In this document: piece by piece, positions 1 to 12,330 of the stretch
Layout of the letters: each line of letters opens with the position of its first letter
Numbering within the stretch: position 1 is the stretch's first letter
Program-made: the position numbers and the translations under genes
The notes under the pieces: model-generated
What the model saw: only the letters and a program-made list of their open reading frames with translations
What the model was told of the DNA's origin: nothing
The model's database searches: none
Assembly: GCF_023091745.1 (NCBI RefSeq)
Contig: NC_068925.1
Span: 5,890,001 to 5,954,000 of the forward strand
DNA length: 64,000 bases
From: Budorcas taxicolor
Lineage: Eukaryota; Chordata; Mammalia; Artiodactyla; Bovidae
Direction of reading: 5' to 3'

Positions 1-1257
1 GGAAAGTCTTTCCTTTCGAGAGAAGGAGGCTGGACAGTAAGCTGCCAGAAATCTTGGCAAGAAACCAGGGTGGAAAATACTCATATCTTAGGCCAGCCAC
101 CCTTCAACGAGTTCTCTTCTTGTGACCCACAGAGCTGTCTTGAGTGAAGCTCTAACCTCCCCTCCCCACCATGAACATGAGCGGGGTAGGGGTGGTTGAA
201 GGGAAGGCAAAATCTCTCACCTAGTGTAAATTGACGGAGACATTTCCATTCAGCATCTATTAATACAGTGGCTCGGGTTTGGGAACCACTCCCAGTTCTC
301 TGACCTAACTCCGGGCTACCTTGGTCCTACGGTCATTCAGGAAATAGTCATTAAGATGTCATACACGTGCTAGTCCAGTTCTCAACTTCAAAGCAGATTC
401 CTAAGCTCCCGGCTCTCGAATATGCCATTATCCCAAGGGTGTGGCTGGACTCCTTGGAACTGATCCAAAGCCACAAGAATTCCATTTCCATACAGCTCTT
501 CCCCCACACGTGATTATAGGGGACAATTTAGACTATTTTGAGTAAGGTGGGTACACCACTGCATGAATCCTTTCTAATCATCTGTCTAGGCCACTGAAGA
601 CAATTTGTAGTATTAACTTATCCCTGAAAAATGGAGAGCTCATTTCTCCATTTGTAGAATATACATTTTCTGCCTTTGGCCCTTTTTTCTTTCTGTCTCT
701 GAACTCTCCTACTCTGATCTCATTGCTGGCAAAGCTGAAGCTGTCGCTGTGATAAGCTCAGGGAAGTGTGCCTGCCCCCTCCCTGTCTGCCCGCCTGCCT
801 ATCTTTGAAAGATGCCTCCAGGCTCCCGCTGTACTACTGGGTCACACAACCAGCAGCAGCCATTACAGGCAGAATCTTTTTCAAGTCAGTTCCCACCTTG
901 GTGATTTTTTCGTCTTCTGCTTCTTTAAACACCTTCCCCAGCAAATCCCATCCATCCTCTGGCTTATCTGGGTCAGCAAGGGTCTGATTTTATGCATGGC
1001 ACTGTCAAGCCATAAATCCGCTGAGGCTTTGCCTCTCCATCCAGCAGGTTTGCTTCTGTCAGCATCAGCAAAATGCATAATAGAGAAAATAAGCCAGAAA
1101 GGCTAATAACACTCATCTGAATAAAATAATCTCTTTGGCTGCCTCAGTTCATTTCATTTTAATCAAGGCACCAGGAAGGAATTTAGGTATAGAAATCTAG
1201 CCTCCTTCTTGTCACCAGTTGCCTGTCCAACTATCACTAAATGGTCCCTTTTATTAT

Positions 1258-1281
1258 GTTTGTTTGTTTGTTTGTTTGTTT
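1258..1281. repeat. (TTTG)n simple repeat
   Basis: About six tandem TTTG/TGTT units run here and decay into T-rich sequence. It is a likely polymorphic microsatellite with no sign of function. Confidence 0.85.
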
Positions 1282-1829
1282 TAATCCTCCTCATAGCTAG
1301 GTACTGAGTAATCTGTATTGGAAGATGTGTTTGTCTAACTCATTTGGATTTTTGTCTAACAGCATATATATGTCTATTTTTAAAAGTGAGAAACCACCTT
1401 GTTAGATGTATCGATATTTGCATCTTCATATACAGACTGGCAGGTTTGAAAGGAATGGTGGGAAAGGGGGCCCAGTGGAAGCACAGAAGCACCCAGGGTT
1501 CTGGCAATCTGGTCTCACTGTGGCTTCCTTCCTGTCTCCCTCAGCACAGTTCCCCGTGTGGAACACAGGGCTGCTCCTTCACCTTGCCCCTTGGGGGAAG
1601 GACAGTGGAAGATTAAATTCTGCTCTCCCGTTGGTATCTCCCTCACGTCTTCCTAGAGACTTACAGCTGCTTGGTTAATTGCCTGTTGCTGCTGTCTGAT
1701 CCCAGCCACTATTTGCCGAGGGCTGTGCATTTGCAGCAGGCTGCGCTCTTGGCCCTGGCCCAGGGCCGGGTGAGGAGCATGTCGGAAATTGACGAATGCT
1801 GAATCCTAGTGTATTTGGAGATAAAAATA

Positions 1830-1960
1830 ATACTTCTTCACATTTGTGTAGTGCTTTAGTGTTGATGTAATTCTTTTGCACCCACCATCTCATTTTAGCC
1901 ACACAACAGCCTCGTGAGGTGGGCAAGGCAGAGACCACTGGCCCAAAGGGAAACAGAGCT
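1830..1960 (-). mobile_element. MIR SINE, degraded
   Basis: The antisense MIR core pattern is recognisable: a 'tctcattttagccacacaac' block followed by a 'gaggtgggcaaggcag' block. It is old and diverged, with poorly defined ends. Confidence 0.55.
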
Positions 1961-3045
1961 CAGTAGAGCACCGCAGAAGCTCAAGCCATCCCAGTAATGC
2001 CAGGCTTGCATCATGCAGCCTGTCTGCAGATCTGTGAATGTAGCAATCGTTAATTAAATGGTACCTTGAGCCAGGAGAGCTTGCAGGTTTTCAGTCATGC
2101 TTTGGAGATCTTGGGGGAGCTAGATGCTCAACAACGGGGCATGTGTCCATTTTACAGGTGAGACAGCTGAAACCGGACAGGGGGAATAGAGAAAAAAAGG
2201 GACGTGCACTCCCAAGGTCAATGGAGACTGAGTCAGCTCTTCACCTTAGTGTTTTAGAGGAATCCCTTTAAGGATTTGGTGGCTAAGTGTGTTGAATGTC
2301 CATCAACAGTTTAAGTTGAAGGAGAAGAACTGGGCTAATGTATTTGACGTTAATGATTCAACTGTACAGGTTTAGCTCTTTCAGTGCATGTATAATGATC
2401 ATCTTGTCTGTGGATGCTTAGTTGGCTTGTGACTTTCTGGGCCTCCTTTTTTTTTTCTTTTCCTCTTTTTTTTGACTCCAGAGTCATTCCCTCTCAATTA
2501 CAATATTACATTTTCTTGATCTTCCTCCTTGAAAAAAATTTTTAAGTAAGAAAAATCCTTCTGGATATTTTGTCTGCTTTTTAGGGATTAGTGTTTGAGG
2601 AGGTTTGCAGCTGTTCAGCACATGCCTAAGGGATTCAGACCCTTTTCTTTAAAGGCCCAAGTATCACACAACCTAAGACTCCAGGGGCGGGGAAAGTAAA
2701 GAAACTGTACAAACAAATGATAGATGGAAAAGATATAAAGACAAATTTCAATCTCCTGACCAAACGAAGCTCCCTTGGCTCTAGCAGCCCCAAATAAAAT
2801 CAAGCTGCAAAGCTGCTGAAGCAGGAAACCACTCTAGCAGAACCTTAATATGCTCCCTATGAAATCACGTCTCGTTGACTTGTTCGTTTTCCAGCCTGAA
2901 GTGTGTTTCGCCTTTGTTCGTGTTGGCTGGGAAAATCATCTCTACAGCAGAGCTGTGTTCCCCTCCTTCCACATGCCCCATGCCTCTCCCACATCACTGT
3001 CCCAAAATAAATAAATGAATTAATTAAAACACCTCTGTTGGAAGG

Positions 3046-3110
3046 AGAAATAAGTCCAAAGAACTTATAAGTCCAAACTCAAGTAAGAAATAAGTCCAAA
3101 CTCAAAGAAC
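3046..3110. repeat. Local imperfect triplication
   Basis: The word ATAAGTCCAAA occurs three times (about 3050, 3067 and 3089), with related flanking words. This looks like slippage-type local duplication in unique intron sequence. Confidence 0.7.
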
Positions 3111-5066
3111 CAAAAATATTATATGAAAGCTACATTAATAGTAAAAGAGAGTGGGAAATCCTGGGAGAAACAGCGGAGTCTAATATTATTTTGTTTTAGA
3201 GCCAGACTCCTTTTTTAAAACAAAGATTTTACACAGAGCTCTCATATATGCAGCAGATTAAAGCAGTGTTTTATTGGTGTAAATCTACTTTTGAAGTACC
3301 AATTTATAATCGGAGGGAACAGTGAGGCTGGGTTTATGAACCCCGATTATGAATCAGAGTTATAAGTTTATATCAGTTTCAGCATCAAAGTTATTTTAGG
3401 TGCTGGTTTGTGTTGTTTGGCATCAAGAAATCCTGACTCATACAGATGAGTTGTCATAATCTTTAGATAGTTTTAAATTGATTTAGATGCTTGGAAAAGA
3501 AGGATGGTTCTTGTTTTAATTTTGAATCACTGACATTACCTAGAAGCTATTCCCATTCTCCTTCATCAGTATTAACTGGATAAATGGGAATGTTTAATAA
3601 ACTTTACAGCATTGGTAATGAAATTAGGTGATACTGAGTGCGTTTACCCTTCTTACCCAGTCGTGGTCTACCATGGGCCCAGCAGAGGCCCCCGAGCCTT
3701 CTGTGGCATGCGGTTGAACTTGGCCACTGTGTGTCAAATCAGGTAAACCTGAATAGCTTTACCCAAGAAGACACGTGGGTTGAATTAAAAACTAAACCTG
3801 TACAGAGCAACATTCGTTCTAATCGATAGCGTATTTTTCAACAGTCTGGACCCATACGTTGATTCTTTATTCCAAAACACGCATATAACAAAGCTCACGT
3901 GGGCAGCCTATGAGACATTGGTGGAATCTGCTGCAGGGAAACTGGGTCCTGGGCCCCTTACATATTTCGGTAGAGGTTGCTCATTTGAATGGGTGTATTA
4001 CAGTTGTTTGAAATTGAAATGTAATGTTCTATAATTCCAGCATTTCTCAGAACGCATTAGTAAAGCTCCTACTCACTGAAACTAATAATGGCTGTCCCAC
4101 CACATGCTATAAGTGTGGAAATAAATGCATGTGGTAAAAATATGGATACTTATAGCACCTTGAAGTTCTGAATAAGTATAAATTTATGAGTGGTGAGTGA
4201 TAAGGCATTTTAAAAGATTCCCACCTCTTCTCATCCTTTTTAATTTATCTTTGTTTCCTCGAGACTCTGCATCCTGTTCCATGGTACTGGGCAGGTTTCG
4301 CCTCTCCTGCCTCCACCTGTGATCTGTGATGGATTCAGTGCATGGTGGACGAGCCGGCCCCTGTGCCTCTAGCCTTCTGTGGTATTATAGGTCTTTCTTT
4401 GTCTCCAGCTGTATTGTGATAGTATCACTTTTATAACCACAAAAGCACCTACTACTGTACTTTGTCCGTTTAAAGCGCAGATGTTTATACACTTATAAAT
4501 TCGAAATGTAGCGCTGTTTATATGTATATAGACTGTCACAGAGAAGAACAAAGAGGGACCACCAACCCACAAGGAACAGATTGAAACCAGTTGTAAAGTT
4601 CAGGTCACGTGAGATCTGCCCCTTTAAAAAGTGTGTGCATTTGTGTGGTATATTCCAAGCTTACTGAGGACATGGATGTCTTGTCACCCAGTAAAAATTA
4701 GGTTATTTAGGATTTTGTAACCGGGGGCTGATTTGGAATCAGTTTGAAAGTTCTCTTGCAGTGGAAACATTGAATGTTGCTGAATGCCTGTGCTCTGATC
4801 TCACTGTTTTGAATTTAGGATTGTTTCCTATTTACCTCTTTTTTGTCCCCAGGCGCTAGAAATTTTGAAAGGAGTGAACTAATTACATGTATCTCTCTCT
4901 TGGTTAGTATATATTTTTAATTTCCATAGAACTCTTTTAATTTTCCTAGAAAGTGGATACAGTTGTTATCACAGCGATGAGCACATACGTGATAGGGACT
5001 TTGACCCCAGAAGCACGGTGCCTGGGGCAGGGGCTGAGGGCAGAGGGCAGGTATAAAGTAGTTTCA

Positions 5067-5229
5067 TACTGTTCATGGGGTTCTCAAGGCAAGAATACTG
5101 AAGTGGTTTGCCATTCCCTTCTCCAGTGCAAACTCCGGGAGTTGGTGATGGACAGGGAAGCCTGGCATGCTATAGTCCCTGGGGTTGCAAAGAGTCAGAC
5201 GCGACTGAGTGACTGAACTGACTGAACTG
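5067..5229 (+). mobile_element. Internally deleted BovB-type element
   Basis: The right half is the BovB 3' end ('gagttggtgatggacagg' through 'gactgaactgaactga'). The left half ('gttctcaaggcaagaatact') is a different ruminant repeat segment that does not normally adjoin it, so the copy is deleted or rearranged internally. A 14-bp direct repeat flanks it, ataaagtagtttca at 5053-5066 and ataaagcaatttca at 5230-5243 (two mismatches). That marks one insertion event of the already joined sequence. Confidence 0.7.
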
Positions 5230-5336
5230 ATAAAGCAATTTCAGTTTGGACTCTTAAATATTCATTGGTTTGGAGCAGCCTCTTGGTACTGTTTAGACAG
5301 ATATTTTGATTTAATGGTCTGATGTGTTCAGAAGCC

Positions 5337-5616
5337 CAGAGAAGGCAATGGCAACCCACTCCAGTACTCTTGCCTGGAAAATCCCATGGACGTAGGAGCC
5401 GGGTAGGCTGCAGTCCATGGGGTCGCTAAGAGTTGGACATGACTGAGTGACTTCACTTTCACTTTTTACTTTCCTGCATTGGAGAAGGAAATGGCAACCC
5501 ACTCCAGTGTTCTTACCTGGAGAATCCCAGGGACGGGGGAGCCTGGTGGGCTGCCGTCTCTGGGGTCGCACAGAGTCGGACACGACTGAAGCGACTTAGC
5601 AGCAGCAGCCCCACCA
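5337..5616 (+). mobile_element. Bov-A2 SINE, dimeric, full length
   Basis: Two related monomers are visible. Each carries 'cccactccagt' followed by 'gtcggacacgactga'-type sequence, they are joined through a 'ttcactttcac' linker, and the copy ends in (AGC)n. It has a perfect 11-bp target-site duplication, gttcagaagcc, at 5326-5336 and 5617-5627. Read-through of this element explains the 90-codon minus-strand open frame here. Confidence 0.9.
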
Positions 5617-5847
5617 GTTCAGAAGCCAGAGTAGGTGTGGTGTGATTATTTGTTAATGGTTACCTTACGTCTAAGTTGAAAGAGCTCCTTTAAGTTGAAT
5701 TCTGCCCTACAAGTCACAGGTGCCTGGCGCAAGAAGGGAGATGGTGCAGGCTCGATAACCAAGCCATTCACAGCTTTCTTTCTTTGCATTAAGAGTCTGA
5801 CTGTAGGGAGGCAGGAGGGGAAATGGGAACAAACAAGGTGTGATACT

Positions 5848-6090
5848 TTGCAGTGATTAAGAGCATTCTCTTTGCAATTATAGGGCTTCTTCTTGAATTC
5901 CAGCATTGCCACTTTTTAGCTCTATGAACTTGAACAAGATAGTGTAACCTTTCTTAGTCCAGCTTTTCCTCATCTGCTGAATGTGGTTGATAACCCCCAC
6001 TTCGTCAGGTTTTGTAGGGTTCAAATTAAACAACAGGACTATAGGGCCCAGCCATATGCCAAGTACACAGTAAGCTCTTGATAAATAGCC
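5848..6090 (+). mobile_element. MIR SINE
   Basis: This is a sense-orientation MIR. It runs from 'agtgattaagagcattctc' through a core with 'tttttagctctatgaactt' and 'cttttcctcatctgctgaa', to a tail 'agtaagctcttgataaata'. It is nearly full length but diverged. Confidence 0.75.
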
Positions 6091-6524
6091 CTACCTTCTG
6101 TTTCTTTCCTTAAAGAAATCCACGTTGCAGATGCAAAACTTTCTGTTGCTTCAGTTAGTGCTGGGAGCTGATTATCTCATCAATAACTTTTTGAGATCAC
6201 ATCCTTTGCAGCAGAAATGAGCATCGCGGTGTAGTGCTTTACTGCTCTACTCAGGCTGGTAACGTCTTCACAACACACGGCGCAGATAACGGTTTATGCT
6301 CTTGGTTGTATGGGACGTGAGAAAATGGCTCAGTCAATGAAATCAGACCTCCATGGATGTGTTCTGTGGGACTGAAGAATTTTCAGTGACTTTTTCATGG
6401 CAAATGCGTCCACAGCTGTCTTCATTGAATCCTGTGGGAGAGAAATGTGAGGGATTTAGACTGTAGCTTAGATTTTGTCTAGAGACTAACTTTTACCTGT
6501 AATCCTAGACACAAACCAAATATT

Positions 6525-7040
6525 GTAGTGGTTGAGGTCATGGCATTTGGAGTCAGACCTCCTAGAATCATCCTAGTCAGTACAGAACTGTGGTCTGGCC
6601 CCTGACTCGCTTTTACTGTCTCTGTGACTTCTTACTAGCTGTGGGCAAGTGACAACTCTCTGAGTATGTGTTGTTTTGTTTTTTTTTAATCAGTGAAGTA
6701 AGGATAATAGTAATTCTTTTCTGACAACAAGATGATGGAGCTTAGATGAGATAATGTATATAAAGCTTTTGCCAAGTTTCTAGAACACACAGGTGTGGAT
6801 GCTAAGTCGCTTCAGTTGTGCCAGGCTCTGCGACAGGATGCACTGTAGCCTGCCAGGCTCCTCTGTCCGTGGGATTCTCCAGGCAAGAATACTGCAGTGG
6901 GTCACCATTTCCTCTTTCAGGGGATCTTCCTGACCCAGGGATCGAACCCGTGTCTCTTATGTCTCCTGCATTGGCAGGCGGGTTCTTTACCACTAATGCT
7001 ACCTTCTAGAACATAATAGATGCTCCACAGATAATCCTAC
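6525..7040 (+). mobile_element. MIR SINE split by a Bov-tA insertion
   Basis: The MIR body spans 6525-6787 ('ggcatttggagtcagacctc', then a 'ctagctgtgggcaagtgac' core). Its 3' tail resumes after the Bov-tA at 7004 ('agaacataatagatgctcca'). The host MIR is mammalian-wide and the guest SINE is ruminant-specific, so the insertion order is certain. Confidence 0.8.
6788..7003 (-). mobile_element. Bov-tA SINE (minus strand)
   Basis: This is a tRNA-Glu-derived head joined to a BovB-like tail, read on the minus strand. The marks are 'gacccagggatcgaaccc' (tRNA B-box region) and 'cctgccaggctcctctgt'. A perfect 10-bp target-site duplication, ttctagaaca, lies at 6778-6787 and 7004-7013. It interrupts an older MIR. 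Confidence 0.9.
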
Positions 7041-7273
7041 TTCTCTTCTTTCCTTCTTCCTATCACTGCCTTCTCCTCCTTCTTCTTCTTTTCTCCCTTT
7101 TTCCTCCACTGAGCTTTCAGAAAAAGAGAGAACTAGAGGTGTAGCTTCAGGAAAGGCATCTTTATTTCTAGTTTGGCTCTGATTGCTATAATTTTTTGAC
7201 ATGGACTGTAGTCAGAGATGTTGACCCTGCCTGTTCACCAATGCTGATTTGTTTTCTTGCCGTTTCTCTGCAG

Positions 7274-7436
7274 GAAGGATCAGAATGTTCTCTCTCCAGT
7301 CAACTGCTGGAATCTCCTCTTAAACCAGGTGAAGCGGGAGAGCAGGGACCACACCACGCTGAGTGACATCTACCTGAATAATATCATTCCTCGGTTCGTC
7401 CAGGTCAGCGAGGACTCAGGAAGGCTCTTTAAAAAG
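7274..7436 (+). CDS. SRGAP2: SRGAP2 coding exon (human exon 3 equivalent), F-BAR domain
   Basis: The 163-bp exon supplies the last base of a Lys codon and then 54 codons beginning KDQNVLSPVNCW and ending SEDSGRLFKK. In the protein this is about residues 88-141, in the long helices of the inverse F-BAR domain. That domain dimerises, binds the plasma membrane and drives filopodium-like protrusion in neurons. The exon follows a 'gtttctctgcag' acceptor and ends at AAG|gtaaat. The open frame runs past the donor into the intron, so the exon ends are set by splice sites and by agreement with the family. The stretch matches SRGAP2 as I remember it. SRGAP2 is favoured over SRGAP1 and SRGAP3 mainly by the later exons. 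I saw no lesions. Confidence 0.95.
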
Positions 7437-8789
7437 GTAAATAGGCTATTTCTAACCACAGACACCATCTCGCAAATAAGAGAAAGAAGGTCTTATTGGC
7501 CCACTTAAAAGGCTTTCGATGGGTCTTGCCCTAAAAACGTACTTATGGAGAGAAAACATTGAACTGGCTTCCTTTCTCAGATGTTTTATAGCAGCCCTGG
7601 GAAAGGAACCATTTGCAAGGTACAACCCCAGGTCTGGCAGCATAATTCATAATTTGTGACTGTTAATAATGACCGTATTTGGTTAATTTCCTAAGTGATT
7701 TGTGAAGCTATTGAGATTCAGAGATGTTCTGTGTTGTTTTATGATTTCCTCTTCTAGTTCATCTAGCACATCCGTGTGTGTTTATGTTTTTAGTTTAGTT
7801 CTATTTCCAAGTTCTCATCTTGGCCAAGGTGAACTCATGAATTTGGTTATTCTTATCATGACATATCTTTGTCTTTGGTCCCTGAGTGTGTGTTTGTTTG
7901 TTTTTTTTTCGGTGCTCCCAGGTGGAACTTGAACCCATCCCTGAATGTTTTCTGAAGCTCAATTGTTCGTCACAATTCCTTGGCTATATGTCAAAAATTT
8001 TGACTAAGGAAAGACTTAAAATTAATTGTGATAATCTTAGGAAATTTGTGCCAAATTCACCTGTCAATAGTGGAACTAGCCTTTTGGAAACCCAGGAAGC
8101 TCTTTTCTAAGCTCTCAACCTGAGCTCTTAATGGTGTCATTTATTCATAACTTTTGGTTACAAATGGTGGCAAACACCCCAACCGTTGTACATGATGTAC
8201 CGTGTCTAACATTCAAGCTCTGACATTTCCAAAAGATTTTTTAGAAGGTGAATAACCTTCCCACAAGTGATATGTAAAAAGAGGATGTATTTATATAGAG
8301 GGGTATCATTGGTTTCGTACATAGCGAATTCACTGGTTTCCAGCTGACAAAATCAGTGCTAAAATTTGAGGCGGGGGGAGAATGGACTTCAGTAAATAAG
8401 ACTGTGGTCCATAGTAGCCTAAGCTCTTGATCGGTTTTCTGATTCTTAACATTAGGAAGTGTACAGGTCTCAGTAGGTCTGGAATTAGGACCCAATTTCT
8501 TCTTTTTTTTACGAGCATGAAAAAAGAATTTCTTTAGAATTATCCATCTACATAATTGCATCTGTGAAGGGGCTTTCCCTGTGTCGTCCAGATAGGATAT
8601 TAAGAGTAAAATCATCTGAGAATGAAAGAAGGAAGAGAAAGATAACTCCTTGCAGAGCTCTTTGGCTATTTTTAGTGGCCCGGCTGTGCTGTGGTTGGGC
8701 CCATACTTCATTTAGGGGCGAGGGTACTTTTCACCATCTCCTCATGCTTCCTAGCATCTGCTCCAGCTTGCTTGTCATTAACTTAAATT

Positions 8790-9042
8790 ATTCTGTAACA
8801 TTTGGTGACATTGTATGTGACTAAAATTAATGACTACAGTTAATAATACTGTATTCAATTCTGGAACACTGCTAAGAGAGTAGATTTCAGGGGCTCTTTT
8901 CCTACACACAAAAAAGGTAACTATGTGATGAGGTGATACATTATCTTGATTATAGTAATCATTTCACTGTGTATGTGTATACTAAATCATTTTATACACC
9001 TAAAATATATAGAATTTGTATTAAAAAATTTTTTAAACCTTA
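8790..9042 (+). mobile_element. L1M 3' end fragment
   Basis: This is the typical mammalian L1 3' UTR pattern: 'agttaataatactgtattc', then 'gtaactatgtgatgaggtg', 'tgatacattatcttgattat', and an A-rich terminus. It is old and truncated to its last ~250 bp. Confidence 0.75.
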
Positions 9043-9564
9043 GATGGAACCAGTGATCAGATACCACTTCTCTACCATCTTGACAGACACTTAGACCATC
9101 TCGAGAAGAAAAGGGGTTGATGGATAGTGTCCCCCTCTATTTCCTCTGTTCATCTGAGAAGAAATTTTTATGAGAAATGTTTAGCTATCTAGACTTCACC
9201 CCATCTCTCAGCTCCCTTTTCTCCAGTTTCAGAAGGTTAGAGAAGAACCAAGCTGAGAGAATCTTATAACCCCTCCAGATTTTAGAGATGTTTGTGCCAA
9301 AGGCAGTCAGTTATCAAAGCCACAAGTGTCCCTGGTTCTGCAAATGCCAGTCACATTTCACCAAAGGCCTAAGTGCATGACGTGTATATACAAGATGGCA
9401 TGTATCCCCATCCACTCATGAATGATATTCCGAGCTTTGTCTAAGCATTGGCCTCCTTAAGCAATGCATTTCTATGCTGAGGGTGTAAGGAAGAATTTCT
9501 AATTAATCACTGGATTGTTTATATATTGCATTTCATTGAAGAAAAGTGAATATATCATCGGCTT

Positions 9565-9885
9565 AGAGCTAAATGCATCTGTATAAACTGAAAACTGTAA
9601 CCAGCTTCCAGCTCAAGAAACAGAATATTTCAGTACCCCCAGAAGCCCCCTCATGCTCCTTTCCTGTCACTAAGGGATTGGGAGGGGTGTCCCCAGTCCC
9701 TCAGAATAGCATCACTCCTGACTTTTCACAGCAGAGACTCGTTTTGCTCAGTTTCATACTTTATATAAATAGAATCTTGCAGTGTGTACTCTTTTATGTC
9801 TGGTTTTTCTCATTCAACATTGTATTTGTGAGATTTGTTCATATTGTTGTAGGTAGTTATAGATCATAGGACTTTCTCTTGATCT
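9565..9885 (-). mobile_element. L1M fragment, antisense
   Basis: The reverse-strand L1 3' end pattern includes 'ttatataaatagaatcttgc' and 'cttttatgtctggtttttct'. It is highly diverged and the subfamily is not assignable by eye. Confidence 0.6.
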
Positions 9886-10954
9886 TTATAACTTTTCATC
9901 AGTTAAATTATAGTGGATTAGGGATATCCTTAGGATTGTCAAATAACCGATGTTTACCATCCCACAGGGTGAATAACCTCTTTTCTTTCTCCCCTGGGGC
10001 CCAATGTAGGCAGAGAACTCTAAGGTAGAAACTAGTTTGGCTGACCCTAAGAACAGATTAATTCTGTTTGGATGAGAAGCCCTCTGCTTTCTAGTAATGG
10101 GCAAAGAAGCAGTTTCTCTCCATCCCTCACAGTTTCAGTCTCCTTTGCTTAGAGTGTGTTGCACATGAAGAATTAAGATCCCACAGGTTGAGCTATAGTA
10201 ATCGGATAAGAGAACTGAGGTGTGTCCCTGGCCACCCTGGCAGTTTCGTGACGCTTCTTGGGGCTTGCTTTATGCTCTTAAAGCAGAGCCCTTCCCTAAG
10301 AGATTCTTTCTCTTGGGCTCAGCTTAGCCAGTAACTCTGAAACTCTGGACAATTCCTTCTTTTTTCTCTGCCTTAGTTCTCTCAAGTTTAAAGAAAACTG
10401 AGCTATAGGACCTTCATTCTGCCTCTGAAATCTAATGCACTGTAACTGTATGGTAACAAGGACATCCTACCCTGGGGGCTTCCTTCTGGTTGCTGGGTGA
10501 CCTTTGTTACACTATGATAAGGTAAGCTGCAATCCCTGAGATAAGGACAGACAAAAGTGGGTATAGAGAAGGGGCTTGCTTAAGCAATGGAAGGCCACAT
10601 TTCTTAAAAGATTGAAGTATTGTTTCAGATTCTTTTATCTATAATGGCCAGCGACCAAGAGATACCACACTGAAATCCAAATATGTAGAATAAATACACC
10701 TCTTGTTTTACCTGTAAATTTGGTTCCAGTAGCAAAAGGAAAAGCCCACATTTCTCTGGAGACACAAAGAAAATGTACCTTTATTTCTGGTTCAACTGTG
10801 GACACCTGAAAATTTACCAGTATTTTACATAAATCTGAATCTTCTGCTTGTCACTGGGAAAAGTCAGGGCTTTTCTTCCTTTAAAGAAATTTATTTTAAT
10901 ATATAAAACTTAATGATTCTCTGGTAAAGGTTATAAATCATCAGAACCAAAATT

Positions 10955-11165
10955 TTTGAACGCTTGTGTGGTAGGTACAGTGTTAAGCACTTTGTATGCA
11001 TTATCTTATTGAATCCTTACAACACTTGTATAAGGTAGTTATTACTATTACCCTTATTTTATGGAGGAAGACACTGAGACTGGGAGAGATTAAGCAAGAA
11101 AAGAAATGAGGCTGGTATTTAAATACAGCCATCAGGCTCCAGAACCCAAGGTTTTCTACCTACAT
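10955..11165 (-). mobile_element. MIR SINE, antisense
   Basis: Antisense MIR core: 'gttaagcactttgtatgcat', 'ccttacaacacttgtataag', 'gaggaagacactgagactgg', then 'agattaagcaag'. Confidence 0.75.
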
Positions 11166-12269
11166 GCTCTGTTAGGCCTCTCCAGGTATTGTATGCAGAG
11201 TAGAGGGTACTCTGGGTTTTCTTGCTCTTTTTCACTGAATCCAGATATTTCACTTAGTTACAGAATTAAACTAACTTCTTCTTTAGCACGCAGCCCTTCG
11301 AAGGATCTGGAGGTGTTAAACCTCAACCTTCAGTTGTTTCTCCTACCTGGTGTCTGGGCGAGCACCTGATGGTGAAAGTGAAATAGGGCAGCACGTTTTT
11401 CTCCCTAGGGGCAGAATCTCTAGTAAGAGGGGAACAAAGACTCATTAAAGATGAGAGCTGCCCGAAAACCTGACTAGAAGCTAACTCAGCTAATTTGGGG
11501 ATGTCAGGGTGGCTGCACAATTGGCCCCTCTTTGCTCTGAACCCCCTTAAGGGATGCTCCCTGCTGGCCCTCTGGTTTGTGGTTATGTCTGCTGGGACAT
11601 ATTTCACATGTTGCCTGAAGTCCTGGTAGAGATTCCTTTAGCTAAATATAACATGTAAAGAAAGTAGCCTCCTGTCCGCAACTTAGAAACAGGCGCACTT
11701 TGTCTAAGACTCCAGGGGAAATTGAGCTCGTTTGGTGCTCCTGACATCTCCTTTCATGTTATGAAAGCTTAGTCTGTCTAACCCCTGTTGGAACCAGGGT
11801 CTGGGCAAATATTATTGCTGCCACCTTCATTTGTTTAATGCGGTGGCTTCAAAAACAAATTCTACCAACTCTGACTCTCAGCTCCATCTCGTCTCTTTGC
11901 AGGGCATGTCTTACTAAAGGATCCCACCAAGAAGAGAAATCGTTTCTCTCACTCTCTTAGTTTAAACTGAAATAAACTTGGATGTGCTTTTTCCCACCAG
12001 GGAGAAGACCACCCTGTTCTCTCTCCCCTCCCTCACTTAGCTGGGACACTCTAGACATACCTCCAACTTGGCTTTTCCAGTCACACTTTCTAGCCCTTAA
12101 CAGCTGTTTACTCTTAGGCTTGGAAGGCAGTCAGTTCAGACAGTCCTAAGGCTGAATTTTATTCTGCCTGTTATGGTATTTCAGGTAACTGTTTTATCTT
12201 TATTACCCTAAGGTTCTATGGCAGAAAGTCAGGTTAAATTGAGAAAGCTAGGTCAGATTCCCAATAGAC

Positions 12270-12330
12270 CAGTAGTTCTCAACTTCTTCTTTTTGAGAGA
12301 GTCACTTGGGAAGTTTTTTTTAAAAAATCT
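12270..12330 (+). mobile_element. hAT-type (MER) DNA transposon, left part
   Basis: It starts with the terminal inverted repeat cagtagttctcaac and continues 'gagtcacttgggaag'. The matching right end is at 13895-13995, after a nested L1. The 8 bp outside the two ends (12262-12269 caatagac and 13996-14003 ctgtagat) agree at 5 of 8 positions, as expected of an old 8-bp hAT duplication. Confidence 0.6.

Larger units (their letters stand above)
1..7273 (+). other. SRGAP2: SRGAP2 intron 2, 3' part
   Basis: This is intron sequence upstream of the first coding exon in the window. It is assigned to intron 2 because the downstream exon starts with the third base of a codon, at the point where human exon 3 starts (from memory). 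It holds MIR copies near 1830, 5848 and 6525, a BovB-type element at 5067, a Bov-A2 at 5337 and a Bov-tA at 6788. A (TTTG)n run lies near 1258-1281. In 1-1250 and 1965-5050 I see only ordinary AT-rich intron sequence, apart from a small local duplication at 3046-3110. Confidence 0.85.

Noticed and set aside
10440..10560. Possible CpG or promoter signals
   Set aside because: Composition is ordinary and no motif cluster stands out.
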